A DNA stretch of 64,000 nt from Paulinella micropora (GCA_009731375.1 BJOX01000007.1:301436-365435), one strand, 5' to 3'. Shown: positions 12,066 to 25,952, numbered from the stretch's first letter. Notes: generated by a model from the letters alone, not told the origin. Numbers and translations: made by a program.

Positions 12066-13489
12066 ATCATCGTTTTCTCTTTCTTGCTTTGATGGTCGAT
12101 TCTCCTGGAAAGGAAAGAAGGAAGGCAGGAAAGAAAGAAAGAAAGAAAGATTATAATGCAATACGAATAGTGTAGAGGACTACATTCCTGAAAAAGAAAG
12201 AAGGAAATAATGTAATACAATACAAATACAATACGATAAAATAGAATATAATAGAATAAAATTTTCTGTAGAAGTCGATTGTCCTGGAAGGAAAGAAGGA
12301 AGGAAGGAAAGAAAGAAAGAAAGAAAGAAAGAGTATATTACAATACACATTGTGTAAATGTGTCTTGTCCTATAGAAAGAAGGAAAAAATATACGTCAAT
12401 AGAAATACCATACACTATAATAGAATATAATAGAATAAAATGTACTGTAGAAGTCGATTGTCCTGGAAGGAAAGAGTATAATACAATACACATAGTGTAA
12501 ATGTGTATTGTCCTATAGAAAGAAGGAAAAAATATACGTCAATAGAAATACAATACAATATAATAGAATATAATAGAATATAATATACTGTAGAAGTGGA
12601 TTGTCCTGGAAGGAAAGAAGGAAGGAAGGAAAGAAAACAAAGAAAGAAAGAAAGAAAAAAAGAAAGAAAGATTATAATACAATACAAATAGTGTAGAGGT
12701 CTATATTCCTGAAAAAGAAAGAAGGAAATAATGTAATACAATAGAAATACAATACAATGTAATAGAATATAATAGAATATAATATGCTGTAGCAGTCGAT
12801 TGTCCTGGAAGGAAAGAAGGAAGGAAGGAAAGAAAGAAAGAAAGAGTATAATACAATACACATTGTGTAAATGTGTATTGCTCTATAGAAAGAAGGAAAA
12901 AATATATGTCAATAGAAACATAATACAATATAATAGAAAAAATATTCTGTAGAAGTCGATTGTCCTGGAAGGAAAGAAGGAAGGAAGGAAAGAAAGAAAG
13001 AAAGAAAGAGTATAATACAATACACATAGTGTAAATGTGTATTGTCCTATAGAAAGAAGGAAAAAATGTACGTCAATAGAAATACAATACAATATAACAT
13101 AATATAATATAATAAAATATACTATAGAAGTCGATTGTCCTTGAAGGAAAGAAGGAAGGAAGGAAGGAAAGAAAGAAAGAAAGAGTATAATACAATACAC
13201 ATAGTGTAAATGTGTATTGCCCTATAGAAAGAAGGAAAAAATGTACGTTGATAGAAATACAATACAATATAATAGAATATAATAGAATATTTTTATACTG
13301 TAGAAGTCGATTGTCCTGGAAGGAAAGAAGGAAGGAAGGAAAGAAAGAAAGAAAGAAAGAGTATAATGCAATACATATAGTGCACATGTGTATTGTCCTA
13401 TAGAAAGGAGGAAAAAATATACGTCAATAGAAATACAATAGAATATAATAGAAGAAAATGGAATACTAGCGCAGATTGTAGAGGTCGAT
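12066..13489. repeat. Higher-order satellite with GTCGATTGTCCTGGAAGG anchor
   Basis: Units of about 150-180 bp combine three parts: GTCGATTGTCCTGGAAGG with a (GGAA/GAAA)n tract; ATAATACAATACACATAGTG with TAAATGTGTATTGTCCTATA; and an AT-rich tail of AATAGAAATACAATAC and ATAGAATATA words. Anchors start near 12095, 12275, 12453, 12597, 12794, 12955, 13130 and 13307. A subset carry the alternative middle GAGGTCTATATTCCTGAAA. Confidence 0.85.
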
Positions 13490-14205
13490 GGAAAGAAGGA
13501 AGGAAGAGAAGAAAGAAAGGAAGGAAGGAAGGAAGGAATAAAGGAAGGAAGGAAGGAAGGAAGGAAGGAGGGAAGGAAGGAAGGAAGGAAGGAAGGAAAG
13601 AAGGAAAGAAGGAAGGAAGGAAGGAAGGAAGGAAGAAAAGAAGGAAAGAAGGAAGGAAGGAAGGAAAGAAGGAAAGAAGGAAGGAAGGAAGGAAAGAAGG
13701 AAAGAAGGAGGAAGGAAAGAAAGAAAGAAAGAAAGAAGGAAAGAAAGAAGGAAAGAAAGAAGGAAAGAAAGAAGCAAGGAAGGAAGGGAAGGAAAGAAGG
13801 AAAGAAGGAAAGAAGGAAGGAAGGAAGGAAGAAAGGAAGGAAGAAGGAAGGAAGGAAAGAAGGAATGACGGAAAGGAAAGAAAGAAAGAAAGGAAAGAAG
13901 GAAGGAAGGAAGGAAGAAAGGAAGAAAGGAAGAAAGGAAGAAAGGAAGGAAAGAAAGAAGAAAGGAACGAACGAAGGAAGGAAAGAAAGAAGGAAGGAAG
14001 GAAAGAAAGGAAAGAAGGAAAGAAGGAAAGAAGGAAGGAAGGAAGGAAGGAAGAAAAGAAGGAAGGAAGGAGGGAAGGAGGGTAGGAAGGAAGGAAGGAA
14101 GGAAGGAAAGAAGGAAGGAAGGAAGGAAGGAAGAAAGGAAGCAAAGAGAGAAAGAGGAAGAAAGAATGAGAGAGAGAAAGAGAGAAAGAATGAATGAAAA
14201 AAACA
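13490..14205 (+). repeat. About 700 bp (GGAA/GAAA)n polypurine block
   Basis: Almost pure purine on the plus strand: mixed GGAA, GAAA and GGGA tetranucleotides with very few pyrimidines. The Lys/Glu/Gly/Arg frame 13393-14085 (+) is a translation of this repeat. Confidence 0.9.
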
Positions 14206-15640
<1,435 letters not shown>

Positions 15641-15699
15641 AATACACTGATAAGTTTAATGGAAGTCTCTGTTTTCTCTTTCCACGTGTATATATAAAG

Positions 15700-15764
<65 letters not shown>

Positions 15765-15798
15765 TTTGTTTGTGTGTTTGTGTGTGTCTTTCTTTCTA

Positions 15799-15858
<60 letters not shown>

Positions 15859-16780
15859 CATCTATCTATCCATCCATCTACCTACCTNNNNNNNNNNNNN
15901 NNNNNNNNNNNNNNNNNNNNNNNNNNNNNNNNNNNNNNNNNNNNNNNNNNNNNNNNNNNNNNNNNNNNNNNNNNNNNNNNNNNNNNNNNNNNNNNNNNNN
16001 NNNNNNNNNNNNNNNNNNNNNNNNNNNNNNNNNNNNNNNNNNNNNNNNNNNNNNNNNNNNNNNNNNNNNNNNNNNNNNNNNNNNNNNNNNNNNNNNNNNN
16101 NNNNNNNNNNNNNNNNNNNNNNNNNNNNNNNNNNNNNNNNNNNNNNNNNNNNNNNNNNNNNNNNNNNNNNNNNNNNNNNNNNNNNNNNNNNNNNNNNNNN
16201 NNNNNNNNNNNNNNNNNNNNNNNNNNNNNNNNNNNNNNNNNNNNNNNNNNNNNNNNNNNNNNNNNNNNNNNNNNNNNNNNNNNNNNNNNNNNNNNNNNNN
16301 NNNNNNNNNNNNNNNNNNNNNNNNNNNNNNNNNNNNNNNNNNNNNNNNNNNNNNNNNNNNNNNNNNNNNNNNNNNNNNNNNNNNNNNNNNNNNNNNNNNN
16401 NNNNNNNNNNNNNNNNNNNNNNNNNNNNNNNNNNNNNNNNNNNNNNNNNNNNNNNNNNNNNNNNNNNNNNNNNNNNNNNNNNNNNNNNNNNNNNNNNNNN
16501 NNNNNNNNNNNNNNNNNNNNNNNNNNNNNNNNNNNNNNNNNNNNNNNNNNNNNNNNNNNNNNNNNNNNNNNNNNNNNNNNNNNNNNNNNNNNNNNNNNNN
16601 NNNNNNNNNNNNNNNNNNNNNNNNNNNNNNNNNNNNNNNNNNNNNNNNNNNNNNNNNNNNNNNNNNNNNNNNNNNNNNNNNNNNNNNNNNNNNNNNNNNN
16701 NNNNNNNNNNNNNNNNNNNNNNNNNNNNNNNNNNNNNNNNNNNNNNNNNNNNNNNNNNNNNNNNNNNNNNNNNNNNNNNN
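15641..16780. repeat. CT/TG tracts leading into an 893-base gap
   Basis: A 55-bp bridge with no visible function precedes (CT)n, (TG)n, (TTTG) and (CT)n up to 15855, then CTAT/CCAT/CTAC up to the gap (15888-16780). GATA lies on the left and CTAT on the right, so the repeat strand switches around here. Confidence 0.85.
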
Positions 16781-16814
16781 ATCTATCTGTCCATCCGTCT
16801 ACCTACCTACCTAC

Positions 16815-16893
<79 letters not shown>

Positions 16894-17085
16894 CTATCTA
16901 CCTATCTACCATCTACTTACCTACCTACATACCTACCTACCGATCCATCGATCGATCCATCCATCGATCGATCCGTCGATCGATCCATCCATCCATCCAT
17001 CCATCCATCCATCCATCCATCCATCCATCCATCCATCCATCCATCCATCCATCCATCTATCTATCTATCTATATATCTATCTATA

Positions 17086-17157
<72 letters not shown>

Positions 17158-17215
17158 CATCCATCTATCTACCTGACTGCTTATCAGTAGCGGTGGCGAT
17201 TGCAGTGTTGTATCT
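16781..17215. repeat. (CTAT)n / (CCAT)n array
   Basis: CTAT with CTAC, GATC and CCAT blocks. (CCAT)n spans about 16984-17055. It ends in a 40-bp bridge (17176-17215) of ordinary sequence. Confidence 0.9.
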
Positions 17216-17299
17216 GCTATATGTATATGTATATGTATATACATGTATATGTACATGTACATGTACATGTACATGTATATGTATATGTATATGTATATG

Positions 17300-17344
<45 letters not shown>

Positions 17345-17353
17345 ATATACATT

Positions 17354-17398
<45 letters not shown>

Positions 17399-17420
17399 TT
17401 ATATGTATATGTGCAGATAT
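17216..17420. repeat. (ATGTAT)n hexamer block
   Basis: (ATATGT)n with an inner (ACATGT)n stretch near 17250-17275. It passes through ATCAACATAAACATAGACATGG into the ACATAG array, so the hexamer variants are contiguous. Confidence 0.9.
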
Positions 17421-18979
17421 CAACATAAACATAGACATGGACATAGACATATAGACATAGACATATAGACATAGACATAGACATAGACACAGACATAGAC
17501 ACAGACATAGACACAGACATAGACACAGACATAGACACAGACATAGACATAGATATATAGACATAGACATATAGACATAGATATAGACACAGACATAGAC
17601 ATAGACATATAGACATAGACATAGATATAGACATATAGACATAGACATATAGACATAGACATATAGACATAGACACAGACATAGACATAGACATAGACAT
17701 AGACATATAGACATAGACATATAGACATAGACATATAGACATAGACATAGACATAGACACAGACACAGACATAGACATATAGACATAGACATATAGACAT
17801 AGACATATAGACATAGACATAGACATATAGACATAGACATAGACATAGACATATAGACATAGACATATAGACATAGACAGATAGACATATACATAGACAC
17901 AGACGTAGACAAAGACATAGACATAGACATATAGACATAGACATAGACACAGACATAAACATAGACATATAGACATAGACATATAGACATAGACATATAG
18001 ACATAGACATAGACATAGACATAGACATAGACATACAGACATAGACACATAGACATAGACATATAGACATAGACATAGACACAGACATATAGATATAGAC
18101 ATATAGACATAGTCATATAGACATAGACGTACAAACATAGACATAGACATAGACACAGACAGAGACATAGACATGTAGACATAGACATATAGACATAGAA
18201 AGATAGACATAGACATAGACACAGACATAGACATAGACATATAGACATAGACATATAGACATAGACATAGACATAGACATATGGACATAGACATAGACAT
18301 ATAGACATAGACATAGACATATACATATAAACATAGACATAGACACAGACATAGACATAGACATATAGACATAGACATAGACATAGACATAGACATAGAC
18401 ATAGACATAGATATAGACATATAAACATAGACATAGACATAGACATAGACATATGGACATAGACATATGGACATAGACATAGACATAGACATAGACATAG
18501 ACATATGGACATAGACATAGACATAGACATAGACATAGACATATGCCTAGACATAGACATAGGGACATATAGACATAGACATAGACATAGACATAGACAT
18601 AGACATATGCCTAGACATAGACATAGGGACATAGGGACATAGACATAGACATAGACATAGACATAGACATAGACATACATAGACATAGACATAGACATAT
18701 GCCTAGACATAGACATAGGGATATATAGACATAGACATAGACATAGACATAGACATAGACATAGACATAGACATAGACATAGGGATATATAAACGTAGAC
18801 ATAGACATATAGACATGGAAATAGAAATAGACACACAGACATAGACATAGACATAGAAATATGGACATAGACATAGACATAGACATAGACATAGACATAG
18901 ACATAGACATATGGACATAGACATATGGACATAGACATATGGACATAGACATAGACATATAGACATAGACATATAGACA
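17421..18979. repeat. (ACATAG)n hexanucleotide array, left arm
   Basis: About 1.56 kb of (ATAGAC)n. A common variant inserts AT to give ACATATAGACATAG, and others give ACACAG, ATGGAC and CCTAGAC. It ends at the palindrome AGACATGTCT, centred at 18979/18980. Confidence 0.95.
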
Positions 18980-19432
18980 TGTCTATGTCTATGTCTATGT
19001 CTATGCCTATGCCTATGTCTATGTCTATGTCTATGTCTATGTCTATGTCCATATGTCTATGTCTATGTCCATGTCTATGTCTATGTCCATGTCCATGTCT
19101 ATGTCTATGTCTATGTCTATGTCTATGTCTATGTCTATGTCTATGTCAATGTCTATGTCTATGTCTATGTCTATGTCTATGTCCATATGTCTATGTCTAT
19201 GTCTATGTCTATGTCTATGTCTATGTCTATGTCTATTTCTATGTATATCTATGTCTATGTCTATTTCTATGTCTATATTTATTTCTATGTCTATGTCTAT
19301 GTCTATGTCTATGTCTATGTCTATGCCTATGTCTATGTCTATGTCTATGTCTATGTCTTTGTCTTTGTCTATTTCCATTTCTATGTATATGTCTATGTCT
19401 ATGCATAGACATGTATATGTGAATGTATATGT
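18980..19432. repeat. (TATGTC)n hexanucleotide array, right arm
   Basis: Exact reverse-complement class of the left arm: (GTCTAT)n with CCATAT, TTTCTA and GCCTAT variants that mirror those on the left. It ends at the reversal TCTATGCATAGACATG near 19400. Together with 17421-18979 it forms a giant imperfect palindrome. Confidence 0.95.
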
Positions 19433-19500
19433 AAATGAATAACTTACCACTACTGGAGCCAGACGTATTGCTCAAAATTCTGTACAGACATTCATATCAG

Positions 19501-19645
19501 TATATTATGCGGCTAGCCACAAATTTGACATGTTTTGCGGGCGAGCCGGGCCGGGCCGGCGAGCCTGCAAAACACGTGAAATTTGGCGCGCCGCATACGA
19601 AGTTTTATCGGTAACCTGACCACATTTTGTGGAGGGGACAAATAA
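19501..19645 (+). mobile_element. PAL double-hairpin element, copy A
   Basis: Starts TATATTATGCGGCTAGCC. Hairpin 1 has arms AAATTTGACATGTTTTGCGG and CCTGCAAAACACGTGAAATTT around a GAGCCGGGCC-type G+C-rich loop, closed outside by ATGCGGC and GCCGCAT. Hairpin 2 follows after about 8 bases: TTATCGGTAACCT, then CCACATTTTGTGG, then AGG. In this copy the closing arm has decayed to GGACAAATAAA. It borders ATTAC repeats on the right. No coding capacity. Confidence 0.8.
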
Positions 19646-20312
19646 ATTTTATTACATTACATTATCTTGTATTACTTTTTGTTATGCTACATTGCATTAC
19701 ATCAGATGAAATTACATTACATTACATTACATTACATTACGTTACATTACAATAGGTTACAATAGGTTGCAATATAATACAATACAATACAATACAAGAC
19801 AATACAATACAATACATTACATTACATTACATTGCATTACATTACAATCTATTACAATACAATACAATACAATACAATACAATACAATACATTACAATAC
19901 ATTACATTACATTACATTACATTACAATCTATTACAATACAATACAATACAATACAATACATTACATTACATTACATTACATTACAATCTATTACAATCT
20001 ATTACAATACAATACAATACAATACAATTACAATACATTACATTATATTACATTACATTACAATCTATTACAATACAATAAAATACAATACAATACAATA
20101 CAATACAATGAAATATAATGAAATGTAATACGATGCAATATAATACAATGCAACACATACAATACATGACATTACATTACATTACAGTGCAATACAATAC
20201 ACTAGACTACAATATAATATAATATAATACAATACAATACAATACAATACAATACAATACATTACATTAAATTACAATGCAACACCATACAATACAATAC
20301 AATACAATACAA
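19646..20312. repeat. (ATTAC)n / (AATAC)n pentanucleotide arrays
   Basis: Blocks of (ATTAC)n and (AATAC)n alternate, with AATCT and TTACG variants. The same ordered block pattern (AATACn, ATTACn, then AATCTATT) repeats at about 19845, 19925, 19985 and 20065, a higher-order period of roughly 70-80 bp. Confidence 0.9.
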
Positions 20313-20681
20313 TTCACATGACATATATACATACAAACGTACATATTCATATGGGTATGGCGGTGGTGGCAGTTAGTTCCTAGCATATTATGCGGCTAGC
20401 CACTAATTTGAAGTGTTTTGCGGGCTCGCCGGCCCAGCTCGGCTCGCGCCCGCAAAACACGTCAAATTTGTCGCGCCGCATATGTAGCTTTCAACGGTAA
20501 CCTGACCACATTTTGTGGAGGTGACCGATAAAATACATTACAATACATGACACATTACATATATACATACACGCGTACATGTTTGTGGGTGTGGCGATGG
20601 AGGTAGTAGTGACAAGACATTAAGATACATTACACATGACATATATATATATATATATATGTATATGTATATATATATATG

Positions 20682-20714
<33 letters not shown>

Positions 20715-20770
20715 ACATACATATAAATGTACATATTCATGGGTGTGGCCGTAGTGGAAGTGGGCAAGAA
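20313..20770. repeat. Dispersed 65-bp anchor around PAL copy B
   Basis: A block reading ACATGACATATATACATACA, then cgtacat(a/g)t, then GGGTGTGGCGRTGGWGGYAG recurs three times: about 20317-20380, 20545-20615 and 20632-20762. The third is expanded by (TA)n. PAL copy B lies between the first and second. Confidence 0.7.
20385..20532 (+). mobile_element. PAL double-hairpin element, copy B
   Basis: Same layout as copy A. Hairpin 1 arms are TGTTTTGCGGGC and GCCCGCAAAACA with a rearranged loop (CTCGCCGGCCCAGCTCGG). Hairpin 2 is CGGTAACCTGACCACA, TTT, TGTGGAGGTGACCG, ending GATAAAA. The outer part of hairpin 2's left arm has diverged (TTTCAACGG), so that pairing is weakened here. Confidence 0.8.
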
Positions 20771-21172
20771 CGAACGAAAGAAAGAAAGAAAGAAAGAAAA
20801 GGAAGGAAGAAGAAAGGAAGGAAGGAAGGAAGGAAGAAGAAAGGCAGAAAGAAAGAAAGGCAGAAAGAAAGAAAGAAAGAAAGGCAGAAAGAAAGAAACG
20901 AAAGAATGAAAGAAAGAAAGAAAGAAAGAAAGAAAAAATAAAAAAAAAGGAAGAAAGGAAGGAAGAAAGGAAGGAAGGAAGGAAGGAAGAAAGAAAGAAA
21001 GAAAGAAAGGAAGAATACATATACATTACAATATACATTAGAAAATACATACATATACAAGGAATCATCATAACCGCTGTGGGGGATAGATAGATAGATA
21101 TATAGATAGACAGATAGATAGATAGATAGATAGGTAGATAGATAGACGGAAATATATATATATATATACATA

Positions 21173-21204
<32 letters not shown>

Positions 21205-21210
21205 TGGTGG
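20771..21210. repeat. (GAAA)n/(GGAA)n polypurine and (GATA)n tracts
   Basis: Polypurine tetranucleotides at 20771-21013 are followed by a 70-bp bridge (ATACATATACATTACAATA and similar), then GATA with a (TA)n insert up to 21207. No gene. Confidence 0.9.
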
Positions 21211-21424
21211 TAGTGGTTAGTGGTTAAGACTCATCAAGGAAAACATACATTACACATCTGTCCCTGCATCTTTGAAGGAGTGGAGGTTGATATACCCGTA
21301 TGACAAGAAATTTATTTATTTATTCATTTATTTATTCATTTATTTATTTATTTATATATTCATTTATTTACTTATTCATTTACTTATTTATTTACTTATT
21401 TATTTACTTATTTCTTTATTAATT

Positions 21425-21488
<64 letters not shown>

Positions 21489-21601
21489 TCCTTTCTTTCT
21501 TTCCTTTCTTTCTTTCTTTATTTTACCCATCTGGACAGAAATTTGGCACTGATTCGGCTGAAATTTGATCAACAAGCCAATTCAGTAACAACAACAACAA
21601 C

Positions 21602-21653
<52 letters not shown>

Positions 21654-21698
21654 GTAATAGTAATAATGATAATAGTAATAATAGTAACAATAATAATA

Positions 21699-21772
<74 letters not shown>
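21211..21772. repeat. (TTTA)n, (TTTC)n and (AAT)n tracts
   Basis: A bridge (21211-21305) leads to (TTTA/TTCA)n to 21420, (TTTC)n to 21520, a second bridge of about 65 bp, a short (AAC)n, and (AAT)n with AGT and GAT variants (21601-21770) abutting PAL copy C. Confidence 0.9.
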
Positions 21773-21925
21773 TTTTCTCGGTCACCACCTCATAATGTGG
21801 CTAGGTGACCGAGAAAACCACATCTTCGGCTCGCCAAATTTTCACGTGTTTTGCGGGCTCGCCGGCCCGGCCCGGCTCGCCCGTAAAACACGCGGAAATT
21901 TTGCCTAGCCGCAGAATATAATACT
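21773..21925 (-). mobile_element. PAL double-hairpin element, copy C (compensated variant)
   Basis: The element lies on the minus strand, so hairpin 2 comes first here: TTTTCTCGGTCACC pairs perfectly over 14 bp with GGTGACCGAGAAAA. Other copies have TTTATCGGT and ACCGATAAA, so both arms changed together (A to C on one side, T to G on the other). Hairpin 1 follows, with TGTTTTGCGGGCTCGCC and the near-complementary CGGCTCGCCCGTAAAACA. It is the most diverged copy, but its short stem is the best paired. Confidence 0.8.
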
Positions 21926-21946
21926 CCAAACCAGAGCAGATAACAA

Positions 21947-22158
21947 GAGAAGTTCCTATTTCTTAAGCACAACGGACAATGACTTCAACGCTTCAATCTC
22001 AGTCAATGTTTGCATCTACAGCCTGTGTTATGGCTCATTCGAAAGCTCTTGATAAGAGCTTTCAAACGAGCCACTACACACGCCCTCAAGACCAGAACCG
22101 GCTGATAACGAAGAGTTTGAAATCGTTGCTCATTGTGGTTAAGGACAAGGAACTTCTC
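21947..22158 (+). mobile_element. FB long fold-back element, copy 1
   Basis: A 212-bp near-palindrome. The ends GAGAAGTTCC and GGAACTTCTC are perfect 10-bp inverted repeats, and similarity between the arms continues inward (CTTAAGCACAA against CTTAACCACAA; CTTCAATCTCAG against CTTCGTTATCAG). The centre is AAAGCTCTTGATAAGAGCTTT less one base each side. No target-site duplication is evident. No coding capacity. Confidence 0.75.
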
Positions 22159-22312
22159 AAGGAATGAACAAAATGAGTTTGTTCTGTCAAATCAACCTTT
22201 TTTCAAACGTGAGGTGTGCCAAATATGCTACACACGGCAATCGCAAGAAAAAGGAAACCACTCGAAAATTTCCGATGACGGGTGCCAAATTCGTAAAGAA
22301 CAACATGAATAG
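22159..22312. other. Spacer between FB copy 1 and PAL copy D
   Basis: About 150 bp of ordinary sequence with no recognisable gene or repeat. Confidence 0.5.
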
Positions 22313-22452
22313 TATATTATGAGGCTAGCCACAAATTTGACGTGTTTTGCGGGCGGGCCGGGCCGGGCCGGGCCGGCGAGCCCGCAAAACACGTCAAATT
22401 TGGCGCAAAAGCCGCATATGTAGTTTTATCGGTAATCTGACCACATTTTGTG
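22313..22452 (+). mobile_element. PAL double-hairpin element, copy D (3' truncated)
   Basis: Hairpin 1 is the best paired of all copies: CAAATTTGACGTGTTTTGCG and its exact complement flank a GGGCC-repeat loop expanded by one or two GGGCC units. Hairpin 2 stops at CCACATTTTGTG, after which unrelated sequence leads into FB copy 2. Confidence 0.8.
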
Positions 22453-22485
22453 CGACCTGGTAGACCAAAGCATTCAGCAAAGAAA

Positions 22486-22698
22486 GATAAGTTCCTTGTC
22501 CTTAACCACAATGAGCAACGATTTCAAACTCTTCGTTCTCAGCCGGTTCTGATCTTGAGGGCGGGTGTAGTGGCTCGTTTGAAAGATCTTATCAAGAGCT
22601 TTCGAATGAGCCATAACACAGGCTGTAGATGCAAACATTGACTGCGATTGAAACGCTTGAAGTAATTGTCCGTTGTGCTTAAGAAATAGGAACTTCTC
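22486..22698 (-). mobile_element. FB long fold-back element, copy 2
   Basis: Reverse complement of copies 1 and 3. It begins GATAAGTTCC and ends GGAACTTCTC, with the central stem GAAAGATCTTATCAAGAGCT. It lies 33 bp after PAL copy D and about 115 bp before PAL copy E. Confidence 0.75.
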
Positions 22699-22814
22699 AA
22701 TACATCCCCACGTGTACACATACATTCATATACACATTGATACTAGTCCTACATGTATGTACACAATCAAACATACATTTGCTCCAACTTGTCCTCTGGA
22801 AAGAAGACCGTTAT
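22699..22814. other. Spacer between FB copy 2 and PAL copy E
   Basis: Mixed sequence with CATACATT words and no gene. It ends CCGTTAT next to PAL hairpin 2. Confidence 0.4.
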
Positions 22815-22964
22815 CTTTTATCGGTCACCTCCACAAAATTTGGTCAGGTTACCAATAAAACTACATATGCGGCGCGCCAAATTTGACGTGTTTTGCGGGC
22901 TCGCCGGCCCGGCTCCGGCTCGCCCGCAAAACACGTGAAATTTGTGGCGCGCCACATAATATAC
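22815..22964 (-). mobile_element. PAL double-hairpin element, copy E
   Basis: Minus-strand copy: hairpin 2 (TTTTATCGGTCACCTCCACA...GGTTACCAATAAAA) comes first, then hairpin 1 (AAATTTGACGTGTTTTGCGG...CCGCAAAACACGTGAAATTT) with the outer closure GGCGCGCC on both sides. It ends at ATAATATAC. Confidence 0.8.
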
Positions 22965-23447
22965 TACTCTCTCTCTTCGATTTTCAATAAACCACAGAAT
23001 TCTGAGAAAAGAGAAACAAGTGATCTTTGCAGCTATGTGTAACGAGTTTTTTTCGTGGCCTCCTATCTATGTTGGACCTTGTTCTCATAAAAAAATGTTT
23101 CTTTTCTCCCAAATTCCCAGACTGATGAATACACATACATACATACACACATACATACATACATACATGCATACATACACACATACATACATACATACAT
23201 ACATGAATACATACAGTCAAGGAATGCATGCTTTCATACATACATACATACATACATACATACACACATACACAAATCTGCCGGGTTTTACGGTTATAAA
23301 AAGTGCCCAATTTTTTTTTTTTTTGGCGAGTTCTGAATTTCTTCCCACACGGTTAGTTGTATCAATCAATAAACAAACGACATGAAGGAAACAAGACAAA
23401 ACAAAACGAAAACAAAGTTCTGCTTGATGATGATGATGATGATGATG

Positions 23448-23509
<62 letters not shown>

Positions 23510-23515
23510 TATTAT
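22965..23515. repeat. (ACAT)n tracts, bridges, (GAT)n and (ATT)n
   Basis: Ordinary sequence up to about 23125 (including TTCCCAGACTGATGAATACA), then (ACAT)n to 23275, a bridge with a T12 run, and (GAT)n followed by (ATT)n at 23422-23515, the 5' flank of SINE copy 2. No gene is supported. Confidence 0.75.
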
Positions 23516-23747
23516 GGACACCGTGATAGCCCAGTGGTCAAGTTCTACCATCTGGGCCCTGTCGCCAGTTCGATTCCCGTCGGTGCCACCAGTATTTTCA
23601 TTGAACATACCGGCCCGTCTGGAAGTGTTGGAACTGCCCGTGCGGGGGTGTCATTAGAGCCTATCGTCAATTCTTCGTACTCCCCTCACGGGTGAGACGA
23701 TGGAGGCGCATGTGCAGATTTGCATCAGCCATTGACAGAGAAGCACT
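23516..23747 (+). mobile_element. tRNA-derived SINE, copy 2 (reference single-module copy)
   Basis: Head GGACACCGTGATAGCCCAG. The A-box-like TAGCCCAGTGG is at 23527-23537 and the B-box-like AGTTCGATTCC at 23567-23577, a spacing typical of tRNA genes. The 3' side of the head, CGGTGCC, nearly pairs with the 5' GACACCG as an acceptor stem would. The body has one ACCAGTATTTTCATTGAACA module, then CCCGTGCGGGGG and TGGAGGCGCATGTGCAGA, ending GAAGCAC with (TAT)n. It would be copied by a LINE reverse transcriptase supplied in trans. Confidence 0.9.
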
Positions 23748-24132
23748 ATTATTATTATTATTATTATTATTATTATCATCATCATCATCATCATCATTAC
23801 TATTATTTTTCTTCGCGCGTACATGTTCGGTGTGGTGGTGGTGGTGGTGGCGGTGGTGGTGGCAAGTGCAGCCCTCGAAGGTGTGGTGGTGGTGGTGGTG
23901 GTGGTGGCGGTGGTGGTGGCATGTGCCGCCCGCAGATCCCGCACATTCCTGGGCAGGGTGGCAGAGATTGCAGCGGCCTATGGTTCGGAGAAAAAGAAAA
24001 GTCATAGAAACATGTTTGAAAGTGTGGTGGTGGTGGTGAGAAAAAGAAAAAGTCATGGCATAGGAGAAAAGAAACAGTTTGAAAAGTGTGGTGGTGGCAG
24101 GTACAACGCGCAGATTTATGGCTGGGTGGCAA
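23748..24132. repeat. (ATT)n, (ATC)n and (GGT)n tracts with bridges
   Basis: SINE tail (ATT)n, then (ATC)n and (GGT)n with inserts of GGCAAGTGCAGCCCTCGAAG and similar. Between 23930 and 24130 the word GAAAAAGAAAAGTCATRG recurs three times next to GTGTGGTGGTGG, a degenerate 60-80-bp tandem repeat. No gene. Confidence 0.7.
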
Positions 24133-24345
24133 GATAATTTCTTATTTCTTAAGCACAACGGGCAATTACTTCAAGCGCTTCAATCTCAGTCAATGTTTGC
24201 ATCTACAGCCTGTGTTATGGCTCATTCGAAAGCTCTTGATAAGAGCTTTCAAACGAGCGACTACACCCGCCCTCAAGATCAGAACTGGCTGAGAACTAAG
24301 AGTTTGAAATCGTTGCTCATTGTGGTTAAGGACAAGGAACTTCTC
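24133..24345 (+). mobile_element. FB long fold-back element, copy 3
   Basis: Same strand as copy 1 and closely similar along its full length. The left terminus has decayed to GATAATTTCT; the right end GGAACTTCTC is intact. The centre AAGCTCTTGATAAGAGCTTT is unchanged. Confidence 0.75.
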
Positions 24346-25790
<1,445 letters not shown>

Positions 25791-25952
25791 ATCACAGCTA
25801 GGAAAATCACATGTAGAGGAATAATTCTTCCTAAAAACATACATACATACACACATACATACATACATACATACATACATACATACATACGTACATGTAT
25901 AACGTATGTACACATAGATATATAGATTTTCGATTTGAGAGTAAAAGAGTGG

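Noticed and set aside
13393-14085. Lys/Glu/Gly-rich 230-codon frame resembling a nuclear protein
   Set aside because: Direct translation of a GGAA/GAAA polypurine block; the reverse strand gives an equally long Ser/Phe/Leu frame.
17421-19432. Telomeric repeat
   Set aside because: ACATAG/TATGTC is not a G-rich telomere motif and it reverses strand internally.
23516-23590. Functional tRNA gene at the SINE head
   Set aside because: Pol III boxes are present but the acceptor and T stems are imperfect, and the sequence runs on into a SINE body repeated nine times in the window.
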